Part shown: piece by piece, positions 1 through 8,086 of the stretch
Layout of the letters: the number at the start of each line of letters is the position of its first letter
Numbering within the stretch: the first letter of the stretch is position 1
Source: Ktedonospora formicarum
GTDB taxonomy: Bacteria > Chloroflexota > Ktedonobacteria > Ktedonobacterales > Ktedonobacteraceae
NCBI RefSeq assembly: GCF_016587355.1
Contig: NZ_BNJF01000003.1
Location: forward strand, 62,001 to 126,000
Length of the DNA: 64,000 nucleotides
Direction of reading: 5' to 3'
The notes under the pieces: generated by a model
Told to the model about the DNA's origin: nothing
What the model saw: the letters and a program-made list of their open reading frames with translations, nothing else
Database searches by the model: none
Translations under genes and position numbers: made by a program

Positions 1-1
1 G

Positions 2-583
2 AGCCAGGCGGTTTTTGAAGGACGAGGCCGTCCTGCACGCAATGCGCAGCCAAGCGGGGTGCGTTGGAGTGTCACGCCCCAGGTTCTCCTCAACGAAAGC
101 AAACTGTTGGCCTTCGCCCAGCGCAAAGCCTGCTTTGTCATTGCCAGCAATGTGGTGGATGAAGCCGAGATATCCAACGATGCGTTGATCAACCTGTATC
201 TGGAACAGGGAAGCGTCGAACGGGGCTTCCGGTTCCTGAAAGATCCCTTGTTCCTGGCGTCCTCGGTTTTTGTGAAAAAGCCAGAACGCATCGTGGCCCT
301 GAGCTTGATCATGGTGCTTGCCTTGTTGGTGTACCGTCTGGCGGAACATCGCTTGCGTGAGCAATTAGAGGCAACTGGGCAAACTATCCCCAATCAAGTC
401 AACAAGCCCACGGCTCGACCGACGATGCGCTGGGTCTTCCAATGCTTTGAAGGCGTTGAATTGTTGCACATCCGCACCGCAGCCACCACGCAATCGCTTG
501 TCCTCCGCTTGCAACCATTGCATCATCAGATCCTTTCTTTATTGGGGCCTGCCTCTCAACAATTCTATTTTTTTTCAGATTAA
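2..583 (+). CDS. IS1634-like transposase, C-terminal part
   Basis: The open frame runs in from the left window edge, so only the C-terminal ~190 residues are visible. It carries the block around VERGFRFLKDP with the acidic residue that closes the DDE catalytic core of IS4/IS1634-type transposases. A hydrophobic helix (LSLIMVLALLVY) and the tail PTMRWVFQCFEG follow, as expected for the end of these proteins. The first in-frame ATG (59) is internal, so it is not the real start. The family call rests on recalled similarity; IS4-group membership is safer than the exact subfamily. Confidence 0.75.
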   Translation, partial: SQAVFEGRGRPARNAQPSGVRWSVTPQVLLNESKLLAFAQRKACFVIASNVVDEAEISNDALINLYLEQGSVERGFRFLKDPLFLASSVFVKKPERIVALSLIMVLALLVYRLAEHRLREQLEATGQTIPNQVNKPTARPTMRWVFQCFEGVELLHIRTAATTQSLVLRLQPLHHQILSLLGPASQQFYFFSD

Positions 584-635
584 AACTGCGGAATGTGGGT
601 CTTGATAAATTCTTCCCATTTCAATCATAACAGTT

Positions 636-1058
636 TCAAGCGTGTCGAACCGAGAATGAATCGGGAAGCGTAATCCGACTCGGAGAAGCAAGCACCTCTT
701 CATTTTGTGCCATAGAGATTTGCAACATCTTTAACGCCCCAATGGAATACCACCCATCGAAATAATGCACTTGAGCATTCGTAAATTGGACCGGTGAGAA
801 GCGTTGCAGTGGAAAGAGTGGAGCATCCATTTCAATGGAATGGATATATGGGTCCTCAACGATGAAGTCAGCATAGACTTGACTCGATGGATATGTGATT
901 TTGGTGGTATACATGGTTCCTTGGGTCACATCTTGCAACGAGAGAACCCACTGCTTATGACTTCCAGGCTCAAGCTCCATAACCGCAGCAATTCTATCAC
1001 CTGGAGCAACGGTCATTGATGTCGTCTGGCTTAATTCTGGAAGCGTTTCATACCACAC
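636..1058 (-). pseudogene. G1 (eqolisin-type) peptidase, C-terminal fragment
   Basis: The protein contains a WYETLP block, APGD, and a YADFIVEDP segment. These match the second half of family G1/A4 acid peptidases, where the Glu of the VEDP-type motif is one of the two catalytic residues. The N-terminal half with the catalytic Gln is absent. Reading upstream on the minus strand, the frame (SDEVWYE) continues into a 29-bp perfect inverted repeat and hits a stop inside it at about 1110. The 140 residues are about half a normal domain. The usual secretion signal is missing, so this is almost certainly a non-functional remnant cut by the hairpin insertion. Confidence 0.6.
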
Positions 1059-1061
1059 TTC

Positions 1062-1125
1062 GTCAGATACCCCGTAGCTGTGCGCTAGGGGCTTGTCCCT
1101 AGCGCACAGCTACGGGGTATCTGAC
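1062..1125. repeat. Perfect 29-bp inverted repeat (hairpin)
   Basis: The arms at 1062-1090 and 1097-1125 are perfectly complementary over 29 bp, with a 6-nt loop (gcttgt). It sits exactly where the G1 peptidase fragment loses its N-terminus. There is no T-tract on either side, so it is not an obvious intrinsic terminator. It resembles a small palindromic insertion. Confidence 0.85.
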
Positions 1126-1186
1126 TTCTCCATTCTACCAAAATGGAAATGTGAGTTAAAGACAGCCATTCAGGCGTGGGGAGTCG

Positions 1187-2317
1187 TCACATATCAGGAA
1201 TGAGTCGTACTGCTTCGCCAAAGGGAATCGCACGCATATCCAGGCTACCTGGGGACAGCACCCAGAGTACTGGCAAGGGAGGTGCTTCTGTAGGGAAGGT
1301 TCCATAGCCATCCGTACAATAGACACAGACTCGGGGTTGCACCGCATCATGCTCGCCCATAACGGCTCGGAAAAAGGGGCGGAAATCGGTACCACCTCCT
1401 CCAATAGGTTGAGGAAACGCACTCTGGAGGGTCAGGGGGTAAGGCCCATAACAGGCAGCATCAGTGTAATACAGAGAGGCTTCAAGATGCGGATAGGTAC
1501 TCAAGATGCCTCTTACCTCTCCTAAAAATTGGGCAATCTCAGCCGAGCCTATTGAGCCACTGGTATCGACCGCCACGTAGACACGTACCGTCTCTCCCTC
1601 CAGTGCCTCCAGGTACAGTCCCTGTCCGACAAAGCGTCTATCAAATCCCTGGAAATCAGTTGGGGTTTGTCCTAGAAAACGCCATAGATATGATCGCCAA
1701 TCGAGCTGTGCCGGGTTCAGATGGGATATCTCACGTTGTAATCCAGCAGGAACCTTCCCCTGCCCTATCACTTCCGTAAGTGTCTGCGCTTGTTGAAGGG
1801 CCTGCCGCCAATATTGCTCAAGTTCAGCATATGGTCGCTTTTCCTGATCAGTTGGGTCAAGCAGGTCAGGCATACCCAAATGTGGATGCCTCTTAAAATG
1901 GGATTGCAACTTATGATAGACTTCTTCAACACTCAGATGTTCTAACGACTTTTCGCGTATATGCCCTGCTGGGAGTGCGAACCCTTCTTGGGCAAGCACG
2001 ATGCCATTGACAACGATATCTGCCGCAATATTCCACAGTTGTGGTTCGCGAGAGCCTCGTCGGGGAACGTGTAACAACGCCGCATGCATGATCTCATGTG
2101 CAACGACTCCCAGACGCTCTGGTTCCGTCAAATGGCTCCAGAACTGTTCATTAAAAAAGATGTCGCGTCCATTTGTCGCGGCTGTGGGTATGCTCTCAGT
2201 AATAAAGAGGTGGGCGAAGAGCGCAAGCGTGGCGAAGAACGGTGAGCGGATACGTAGTTTGAGGATACTGGCGGTAATCTGTCGTTGTAGCGCATCGCTT
2301 TGTTTCTTCTGTGCCAT
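1187..2317 (-). CDS. Putative metallopeptidase with C-terminal VWA-like domain (DUF2201 type)
   Basis: This 376-residue protein has an N-terminal zincin-like domain with HEIMH (His74, Glu75, His78) followed by WNIAADIVVN, the pattern of the DUF2201 putative metallopeptidase domain. A C-terminal VWA-like domain has a MIDAS-type DTSGS at residues 251-255. Proteins of this type are encoded next to MoxR/dynein-type AAA ATPases, and such an ATPase lies just upstream on the same strand. The two probably form a co-expressed AAA-VWA module acting on protein complexes. The substrate is unknown. The start at 2317 is the first Met; I see no strong ribosome-binding site. The 5' flank was rearranged by an IS605-type remnant (2327-2735) lying between this gene and the ATPase, which may have separated it from its native leader. 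Confidence 0.85.
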   Translation of the reverse strand: MAQKKQSDALQRQITASILKLRIRSPFFATLALFAHLFITESIPTAATNGRDIFFNEQFWSHLTEPERLGVVAHEIMHAALLHVPRRGSREPQLWNIAADIVVNGIVLAQEGFALPAGHIREKSLEHLSVEEVYHKLQSHFKRHPHLGMPDLLDPTDQEKRPYAELEQYWRQALQQAQTLTEVIGQGKVPAGLQREISHLNPAQLDWRSYLWRFLGQTPTDFQGFDRRFVGQGLYLEALEGETVRVYVAVDTSGSIGSAEIAQFLGEVRGILSTYPHLEASLYYTDAACYGPYPLTLQSAFPQPIGGGGTDFRPFFRAVMGEHDAVQPRVCVYCTDGYGTFPTEAPPLPVLWVLSPGSLDMRAIPFGEAVRLIPDM

Positions 2318-2326
2318 ACATTTATC

Positions 2327-2735
2327 TAAGCGCGCCAGAAGACCCCTGTTCTTCAGACATGGGGATGAATGGCGCTCTCCTTTCCGGTGTTGAAGAGCTC
2401 AATGAGAAGAGATCAGCAATCCATTGAAAACGGAAGAGTGTTTGGGCGTTCCACGGTACATCGCTCCCGTGGGGAAAAGCACGAGCGTGTCTCACCAATG
2501 TCCACTCTCTTTCCATTGCCAACTCACGAGAACCATGTGAGTTGATGAACGGGGACAAGAACCACGTTCCCACTTGCAATATTGAGAAACTCCCCTGGGG
2601 CTCAGGGAAAGTGAATGCCTGTGGAGGCGGTGTAAGACCAAGAGCGTGACAAGTCACTCTGGCGGCAACCTCCAACGAAGCAGGAAAGCTCACACGCGAG
2701 GGTGAGAATCCCCTGGCTTGAGCCATGGGGAGATG
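2327..2735 (+). mobile_element. tnpB-less IS200/IS605 derivative (solo left and right ends)
   Basis: The right part (about 2610-2735) encodes a TnpB C-terminal remnant (NACGGGVRPRA then stop). It is followed by the gaagcaggaa box and the imperfect hairpin gaatcccctgg...ccatggggag typical of IS605 right ends, where the TnpB omega-RNA scaffold lies. The left tip (about 2327-2390) matches the region upstream of the decayed tnpB at 40299-41481, sharing cgcgccagaagacc and catggggatgaatggcg. So both ends of the same element type are present without the transposase gene. The right end touches the AAA gene and supplies its TGA stop. The middle (2400-2600) shows nothing recognisable. Confidence 0.65.
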
Positions 2736-3734
2736 TCAACCTAGCATCGACATATAGTCGGCGAACATGTGCTGTAAACGCTTGTCACGTTGCACCAGAG
2801 TTGCTAGCCGACCCAGTTCGTTGCGCGCTTGTGCCTGCCGGAAGAGATCGGTTGCGAACAGTTGCACCCATTCCGTACCTGCTTTGGTCGCAATCCATTG
2901 AAAGGCACAATAACTTTCTTGTATATTTGTGGCACGCATCGTCAGCGCTATGGTAAGCGCATAACGTGTCGATGGCTCTTTGGGAAAATCAATGGTTTCT
3001 CCATCCCCCCGAAGAATTGCCATTACGTCAGGTATTTGCTGGTAGAGTTGCGTAAACGAGGCAAATTCTGAAGCCACACCAAGACCTACAACGGTTGCGA
3101 TATCGAGCCCAACCTGGTAGAGCGTATTCGCGATCATCCAGGAGCGAGGCGAGGGCCAGGCAGGTTGTTGCGGGTCTAGCTTATGTAACAGGGCAGGTCG
3201 AAACGAGAGAAATGCCAGCACATGCTCATGAATATCGTTCTTTAGCGCATAGGCTTTAAAGCTCTCGAAATGTGGCTCGACGGTCAGATGAATAAAGCGG
3301 TTGGCGAGCGGAGCAGGCATATCAAAGACGGCGGCTCGATCCTCTTTGCGATTGCCGGCAGCCCAGATAAACCAACCATCAGGCACCACATAACCACCTA
3401 CTCGTCGATCCAGGATCAATTGCTGTGCCATACCTTGCATCGCTGGCGGAGCGAGATTAAGCTCATCAAGAAAGAGAATCCCCCGACCCTCGTGTGGAAG
3501 AAATTCCGGTGGATACCAGCGTGAGATACCATTATCGGCCACGGGGAGACCACGTAGATCAGTAGGGGCTAGTTGCGAAAGACGCAGATCGACTATCTCC
3601 AAATTATGAGCCTGCGCCGCCTGGGCCACAATACTCGATTTACCGACGCCAGGCGGTCCCCAGATCATTGTGCTCAACAGCAAGCGGTGCTCTACCAGTT
3701 TATGGAGAAATTGAGATAAGGCTTCAGGTGTCAT
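2736..3734 (-). CDS. MoxR/dynein-type AAA+ ATPase (AAA_5)
   Basis: This ~332-residue ATPase has Walker A GPPGVGKSS near residue 26, Walker B ILFLDELNLA, and a sensor-1-like WAAGNR. These are hallmarks of MoxR/AAA_5 ATPases that remodel partner proteins with VWA-domain cofactors; its VWA partner is the next gene. I chose the ATG at 3734, preceded by GGAGG at good spacing; longer in-frame extension would run into the IscB element. The start overlaps the iscB stop (ATGA). The C-terminus ends in SMLG with a TGA lying in the right-end sequence of the IS605 derivative, so a few native residues may be lost. The gene is thus bracketed by two mobile elements. Confidence 0.85.
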   Translation of the reverse strand: MTPEALSQFLHKLVEHRLLLSTMIWGPPGVGKSSIVAQAAQAHNLEIVDLRLSQLAPTDLRGLPVADNGISRWYPPEFLPHEGRGILFLDELNLAPPAMQGMAQQLILDRRVGGYVVPDGWFIWAAGNRKEDRAAVFDMPAPLANRFIHLTVEPHFESFKAYALKNDIHEHVLAFLSFRPALLHKLDPQQPAWPSPRSWMIANTLYQVGLDIATVVGLGVASEFASFTQLYQQIPDVMAILRGDGETIDFPKEPSTRYALTIALTMRATNIQESYCAFQWIATKAGTEWVQLFATDLFRQAQARNELGRLATLVQRDKRLQHMFADYMSMLG

Positions 3735-5104
3735 CGAACCTCCGCCTCTGGAGCCCCCTGCCCTTTGAGGCGTGGGGAGGAAAGAGGCGTTCCTTCTTGG
3801 GGCAATGGGAAGGATGCCCCATACCGATATCCATACCCATCGCTTCGGTGGACGGGCTGGCAAAAACGAGAGCGAATTCCTTGTATGGTCCCTTGCTCCG
3901 TCGTGAGATTAAAACTCCCTGTGCTGCGTACAGCCACTCGCCCCACATAGGTACCAACTTTTTTGCCCGATGTGACCACCGCTTTGATCATATCGCCTGT
4001 TTGGAAGCCAGAGACCTTCTTGGCTTGTTTGGCACGACCACGTGGAAAGCCATAGCGGTCAACACGGCACATCTGCCGTGATCCATGCCCTGTTGCTGTC
4101 ATCAACAATGGCACAACCCCTTTCACATGAAGCACCTCAGGCGTCCTCTTGCCAACACAGGCCGCATCGAGCCAATGAGACTTGGGCAACCCTCGTTGCG
4201 TTCGATTGTACTTTGTCAACCCTCCAGTGCCGCATTCCACTGGCAAGCCCACCGCTTGAAGCCGTTCCAACAAGGCATAGCGCGTCGCATTGACTGCCGC
4301 TGCGTCCTTCAAGGGCCTTTTCGCCTGGGCGAGAAGCCGCGTGAGTACCTCTGGCTTGTTCGCAAGAAACACCTCAATCGGGAAGGTGTCTTTGGCCTTG
4401 TTACACGGCTGACATGCGAGGGTGAGATTACTTGCCCGATTGGTGCCACCATTGGCACGTGCCTGGATATGTTCCACTTGAAGCGGAATATCTTGCTTCC
4501 CACAGTAGGCGCATGTTCTGTTCCACTTCTCCAATAAAAATGCTCTGACTTCGTAACCTGCCAACTTTCCCTGCTGATACTCAATCCCCGCAATATCGGG
4601 ATTGTCCAGCAATTGCGGATCGAACTTAACCAGCTCCTGGCTTAGGGCCACAATAGAAGCGTACTGGCACAATCGCCTGACCCAGGTCAGGATATTGGCA
4701 AGCCGACTTTCCAGGGAAGTCGGCAACCATCCCGGCTTTCGTCTTCTGTTTTGCCATCGCGATTTTCTGTATCTGGTTTTGCGCTGTCTTCGACCACGAC
4801 GAAGCGCACGACGACGATCAAGACTGGCTTTAATAGTCTGCCCACGATGGGAGAGTTCAGCGGCAAAGATCACCTTATCATTGGCATCATTCACCAGAGC
4901 GATCCCTGTTGTTTTGCTCCCAGGATCGAGTTTGAGCCGCAACGGTTGGACCTCTGGTTTCTCGACCACCCGTTTGAGAACAATCGTAAAGGGGTATCTC
5001 CTGTACACGGCGGCTTTCCCACTGCTGAGCAAAAGCCGCGCTCTTGCTGGATGCACCGGGTTTAATGGGTTCTTGTTGTGGTCAAGAACGAACGCGTTGC
5101 TCAA
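3731..5104 (-). CDS. iscB: IscB RNA-guided nuclease (IS200/IS605-associated)
   Basis: This is a 457-residue protein with the full IscB order. The N-terminal PLMP-like domain (NPLNP, then RRYPFTI) is followed by RuvC-I with Asp60 (LDPGSKTTG) and an Arg-rich bridge helix (96-123). RuvC-II has Glu157 (QELVKFD). The inserted HNH domain has CAYCG at 198-202, EHI with His212, and a CQPCN zinc pair ending at Asn235. RuvC-III is HWLDAACVG (His310, Asp313), and a C-terminal VDRYGFPRG segment follows. All nuclease residues I can identify are present, so it could be active. Such proteins use an omega RNA encoded immediately upstream to cut DNA. The last ~25 residues (around PRLKGQGAPEAEVR) read through the element's right end to the ATGA overlap with the AAA gene. 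There is no tnpA nearby, so mobilisation would be in trans. Confidence 0.92.
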   Translation of the reverse strand: MSNAFVLDHNKNPLNPVHPARARLLLSSGKAAVYRRYPFTIVLKRVVEKPEVQPLRLKLDPGSKTTGIALVNDANDKVIFAAELSHRGQTIKASLDRRRALRRGRRQRKTRYRKSRWQNRRRKPGWLPTSLESRLANILTWVRRLCQYASIVALSQELVKFDPQLLDNPDIAGIEYQQGKLAGYEVRAFLLEKWNRTCAYCGKQDIPLQVEHIQARANGGTNRASNLTLACQPCNKAKDTFPIEVFLANKPEVLTRLLAQAKRPLKDAAAVNATRYALLERLQAVGLPVECGTGGLTKYNRTQRGLPKSHWLDAACVGKRTPEVLHVKGVVPLLMTATGHGSRQMCRVDRYGFPRGRAKQAKKVSGFQTGDMIKAVVTSGKKVGTYVGRVAVRSTGSFNLTTEQGTIQGIRSRFCQPVHRSDGYGYRYGASFPLPQEGTPLSSPRLKGQGAPEAEVR

Positions 5105-5340
5105 ATTGAGCCTCTACTTTCGTAGGTAATGTGTGCCTCGTCAAGGTTATGGAGCGGTTTCTTGCAAGCAGCACGTCCTTCACCCTGTGCAGATGTTTAA
5201 CCACTTGCCGAAGCGGTTGAGGCTGGCAAAGCACCCCAACGCTCCTATGCATTCGCTCCTAACGTAGCCTCTGTTTCAAGGCTCAGATTGGTCAGGTTCA
5301 GGCTTGCATGTACAAGCCCCTGCCTTCAGGCCTGTCTTTT
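5105..5340 (-). ncRNA. Candidate IscB omega RNA
   Basis: About 230 nt directly upstream of iscB contain no gene and are rich in stems. One is a perfect 6-bp hairpin at 5301-5318 (ggcttg/caagcc). IscB guide RNAs are encoded in exactly this position and orientation, with the guide taken from sequence 5' of the scaffold at the element's left boundary. The exact 5' end, and hence the guide, cannot be fixed by eye; the likely boundary is the inverted repeat at 5322-5476. Confidence 0.55.
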
Positions 5341-5476
5341 ACCCACATCTTACTTTCAGGTTTTGTGAAACTACGCAGGAGGCAACTCTCCTGTTGAGCG
5401 TTCCACAAACACATGTAGTGCGATTGGCTTGTGAAGCTCCTCCAAAAAGATGTGGGTAAGAAACAGGCCTGAAGGC
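5322..5476. repeat. 30-bp imperfect inverted repeat upstream of the IscB element
   Basis: Arms at 5322-5351 and 5447-5476 pair over 30 nt with two mismatches; both contain the acaggcctgaagg and aagatgtgggtaa blocks. The 95-nt interior has no gene. The right arm runs into catggggtccctgact, an IS605-type end. It probably marks one or two overlapping IS200/IS605 ends at the left boundary of the iscB element. Confidence 0.6.
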
Positions 5477-5583
5477 ATGGGGTCCCTGACTTCCACTCTC
5501 TAACGGATGTTTCTTGCCAGCCAGGGTATCGACCATCGCTTCAATTGTCGTATGGGGAACAGAGCAGAAGTATCAATCAGGCG

Positions 5584-5656
5584 TGGAGGCGACCAGGAGT
5601 CAAACCTGGTGTCTAAGGGTTATGAGCCCCATGTGCTGACGCTGCACCACGCCCCC
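5584..5656 (-). tRNA. tRNA-Met-like gene (anticodon CAT), degenerate
   Basis: The 73-nt cloverleaf has a 7-bp acceptor stem (5' GGGGGCG with CGCCTCC), a GTGC/GCAC D-stem, an anticodon loop CTCATAA (CAT) and a T-stem CCAGG/CCTGG. Oddities argue against an ordinary tRNA. The D-loop AGCGTCA lacks GG. The T-loop is TTTGACT, so C56 is changed. The anticodon stem has only four pairs. It is the second gene of a two-tRNA cassette read from the promoter at 5765-5793. It may be functional, or it may be a tRNA-like RNA. Confidence 0.6.
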
Positions 5657-5666
5657 ACAGACAATA

Positions 5667-5735
5667 TGAGGCGGCTGGGAGTCGAACCCACATCACGCCC
5701 TGCCAAGGCGCCTGTTAACCGTTACACTACACCCC
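5667..5735 (-). tRNA. tRNA-like gene (anticodon loop TTGGCAG, GGC), degenerate
   Basis: This is 69 nt with GGGGTGT at the 5' end, a D-loop containing GG, anticodon stem GCGCC/GGCGT around loop TTGGCAG (GGC, alanine by anticodon), and a TTCGACT T-loop. The acceptor has a mismatch at pair 7 and a wobble at pair 2. The outermost T-stem pair is G-G, and the G3-U70 pair expected for tRNA-Ala is absent. It is the first gene after the promoter at 5765-5793. I regard it as tRNA-like; its charging identity is uncertain. Confidence 0.5.
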
Positions 5736-5764
5736 ATATCGATCGAGCAATGCCCGATTTGTTC

Positions 5765-5793
5765 ACTATAATAGAGAAACTCTTCAATGTCAA
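5765..5793 (-). promoter_or_regulatory. Sigma70-type promoter of the first tRNA-like cassette
   Basis: On the minus strand there is a perfect TTGACA (5788-5793), a 17-nt spacer and TATAGT (5765-5770). It lies about 30 nt before the first tRNA-like gene. The -35/-10 boxes, spacing and leader (caaatcgggc...gatcga) are shared with the second cassette. Confidence 0.75.
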
Positions 5794-5872
5794 CGCCTGA
5801 GGAAGTCAAGCGCACTGGCCCAGAGAAAGGTAGGAAGTACCGCATCCGCGCATCTCTCATGTGAAGAAGCGA

Positions 5873-7828
5873 TCAAGCGTGAGGCTCTTTTCTGGAACCT
5901 GTCCGTTTGGGTCGGCGTTTTGCCAGAGTTGTGCGGGCCGCAGCCCGCACAAAGCGATTTCCATCATGGGTCAGTGCAGCGAGCTCGGTATCTGACGCCT
6001 GCTCTTGGAGCGCGGTACGGTAGCGTTCCGGCCAATGAGAGGAGTTCACCGAGGCGGTTGGGACAAGAGCTTCTAGCAAGGCTCCCTGCAAAGTCGACGA
6101 GCGACGTGCAAGCCGTAACAAGATCTCATAAAAGTTTCGAGGCAAGCTTGAGGTTTCAAGATGTTTTTGGAGCTCTTTGATAAAAAGGTCTCTAAAGGGA
6201 CGCCGATGAGCGCGCATGAGAGTCGGATGACTTGCGACTCTTCGCCACAGTTCCATATCATCTGTCGCAATAATGCGCTCGATGATATCCAGTGGTGTAT
6301 GCGGATTTGCTGCTAATGCATACCAGACTGCCCGCTGTGATTGATGTGCAAGCTCTCTTACAACAGCGATAGGGGTATGCTTGTTGCCTGCGACTGCACT
6401 CCGTACATCATCATCGCTAACCTGTGCCAGGCGAGTCAGCAATGCAGGGGTTGCATTTGGATTACGCGCAATTGCAGCCCAGACGTGTCTATCGTTGTGT
6501 TGCAGCAGTGTTTCCAGGAGCGAGAGTGGCGTTCGCGGGTTAGCCGCGAGGCGCCTGTACATTGTGGAATGTGGATAGAGATCAGTTGCAATTTGTGCAA
6601 GAATGTGGGGAGGTGTTTGGGCGTTTCCTGCGAGCGCAGCATGTATGACCTTTGAGGATTGCTTCTGTAGTTCAGTCATCAGAGCTCTGGAGATGCGAGG
6701 GTTGCTAGCGGCAGCAGCCTGTACCTCTATTTCAGTGTCATGGGCCAGAACTGTCAGCACTTCCAGAGAGGCATGGGCGTTACAAGCCAGCGCGGCTCGT
6801 ACCAGCACTTCGGTGTCCGCAGCAAGGAACGCAAAGGTGGCAGCGTTCAACTGAGGGCGTGAGGCAATGGCTGCGCGAACAGGAGCGGCAGAGTCAAGCG
6901 CGATGATTTCCAGTTCATCGGGCGTCAGGTGAGGATGAAATGCGGCAGCGCGGCGGACAGAGTCGTCGCTATCACTTGCCAGTTGCTGTAGGAGCGTATG
7001 TGGGACACGGGGATTGCTGGCGACACCGCGACGAATCGCAGGATTCTCATGCCTCGCAAGCGTTGTAAGTCTGCCAGGAGGGGTCCGTCTATGGCGAGCG
7101 GCCTTTCCTTGAAGTGTGTCATCTTGTGAGCGCGCAAAGAAGGATAGGACTATTTCGGAAAGCTCCTGATCAGGGAGAGCAAGGATTTGTGGGTCTTTGC
7201 TGATATGACGACGAAGATAGTCGTTTGACCAGTCGAGCTTTGTCACTTCATCTGGAAAGGCCAGTGAAAAAAGCGCAAAGAGATGGATGTTTATCTGAGT
7301 ATAACTTCGGTAGTGATGATATTCGCCTAGCGCTCCCAGAGCCTGGTGGCGCCATGCTCCAGTCGCCTCGCCAGCCAATGCGACATGTGATTTTGCGGTT
7401 ACCTTGATTTCGTCGCCATAACGGATACCCACAATGTTTTCCTGAGTGAGGAGTTGTAACCAGTAGGAAGGGAGATCCTCAAACAGGAGCAGACGTTTCC
7501 AGGTCTCCCTGGGAGCGGCTTTCATAAAGTTGGGTTGGGTCAGGGTCAAGAGCGGAATAACAGGATTGTCAAGAAACTCACGGGGAAACTGCTGGGCAAG
7601 GTCCAGTAGAAGTGGTAGCGGTGTATTGGGATTTTGTGTTACTGCCCGACGAATGAGAGGATCTTTTGCCCGCCCCAGTTGTTTTAACGTGGCTGGGGGA
7701 GTAGAGGGATTGCTTGCCACAATTGATTGGAGCCCGCGCTCATGAGCGAGTTCCGCTAATCTTCTTGAGGCGGTATTGGGATCAGTAGCTTCACTCACAT
7801 GTGGATGTAGACGTCCCTCATTGTCCAT
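5873..7828 (-). CDS. LRV (variant leucine-rich) repeat protein
   Basis: This 651-residue protein is built almost entirely of ~24-residue units of the form NPxTPxxxLxxLAxDxxxxVRxAVAxN, the LRV/HEAT-like alpha-solenoid pattern. Repeats are clear near residues 30-90 and from about 230 to 540. Between them lies a divergent stretch with KEFLDNP-type and Trp-rich segments (AQQFPREFLDNP). There is no signal peptide or catalytic motif; a scaffold or binding role is inferred. It is a clear paralogue of the protein at 16338-18376, with the same N-terminal layout. It lies between two tRNA-like cassettes on the same strand. The promoter at 8087-8115 could transcribe the tRNA-like genes and then this gene, whose start is 88 nt downstream of them. 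A weak AGAAGG lies 12 nt before the ATG. Confidence 0.8.
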   Translation of the reverse strand: MDNEGRLHPHVSEATDPNTASRRLAELAHERGLQSIVASNPSTPPATLKQLGRAKDPLIRRAVTQNPNTPLPLLLDLAQQFPREFLDNPVIPLLTLTQPNFMKAAPRETWKRLLLFEDLPSYWLQLLTQENIVGIRYGDEIKVTAKSHVALAGEATGAWRHQALGALGEYHHYRSYTQINIHLFALFSLAFPDEVTKLDWSNDYLRRHISKDPQILALPDQELSEIVLSFFARSQDDTLQGKAARHRRTPPGRLTTLARHENPAIRRGVASNPRVPHTLLQQLASDSDDSVRRAAAFHPHLTPDELEIIALDSAAPVRAAIASRPQLNAATFAFLAADTEVLVRAALACNAHASLEVLTVLAHDTEIEVQAAAASNPRISRALMTELQKQSSKVIHAALAGNAQTPPHILAQIATDLYPHSTMYRRLAANPRTPLSLLETLLQHNDRHVWAAIARNPNATPALLTRLAQVSDDDVRSAVAGNKHTPIAVVRELAHQSQRAVWYALAANPHTPLDIIERIIATDDMELWRRVASHPTLMRAHRRPFRDLFIKELQKHLETSSLPRNFYEILLRLARRSSTLQGALLEALVPTASVNSSHWPERYRTALQEQASDTELAALTHDGNRFVRAAARTTLAKRRPKRTGSRKEPHA

Positions 7829-7916
7829 ATCGAATCGAACCTTCTCGCTTTGAAAGCTTTTTCTAGAAGCATCGAAGCATCAGCATTCCCTGACGCAAGC
7901 CATCCTTGAAGAAAAA

Positions 7917-7977
7917 TGGAGGCGACCAGGAGTCGAACCTGGTGCCTCGATGTATGCTGACGCTACACCACGCCCCC
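7917..7977 (-). tRNA. Truncated tRNA-like sequence without a normal anticodon arm
   Basis: The acceptor stem (GGGGGCG/CGCCTCC), D-arm and T-arm (CCAGG TTCGACT CCTGG) are near-identical to the tRNA-Met-like gene at 5584-5656. Only about 13 nt remain between the D- and T-arms instead of ~23, so the anticodon arm is mostly gone. At 61 nt it cannot decode. It is the second member of the second cassette and lies 88 nt upstream of the LRV gene. Confidence 0.65.
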
Positions 7978-7987
7978 ACATACAACG

Positions 7988-8057
7988 TGAGGTAGCAAGG
8001 AGTCGAACCTGCGCTTCTGCCTTTGCATGGCAGTGTGCTGCCACTGCACTATGCCCC
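7988..8057 (-). tRNA. tRNA-Cys-like gene (anticodon GCA), degenerate
   Basis: This is 70 nt with D-stem TGC/GCA, a solid 5-bp anticodon stem CTGCC/GGCAG around loop ATGCAAA (GCA), and T-loop TTCGACT. The acceptor (GGGGCAT with CTACCTC) has two mismatches and a wobble, and the lower T-stem is mispaired. It is the first gene of the second cassette. Folding is plausible but weaker than a housekeeping tRNA. Confidence 0.5.
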
Positions 8058-8086
8058 ACATCGATCAGGCAGCGCCCGATTTGCTC

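Noticed and set aside
2322..2726. 134-codon minus-strand ORF neatly filling the gap between the AAA and metallopeptidase genes
   Set aside because: It is antisense to a TnpB C-terminal remnant and IS605 right-end hairpin, and its protein shows no domain-like pattern.
5584..5656. Treating this as the housekeeping initiator tRNA-Met
   Set aside because: The D-loop lacks GG, the T-loop is TTTGACT, and a near-identical truncated copy exists at 7917-7977.
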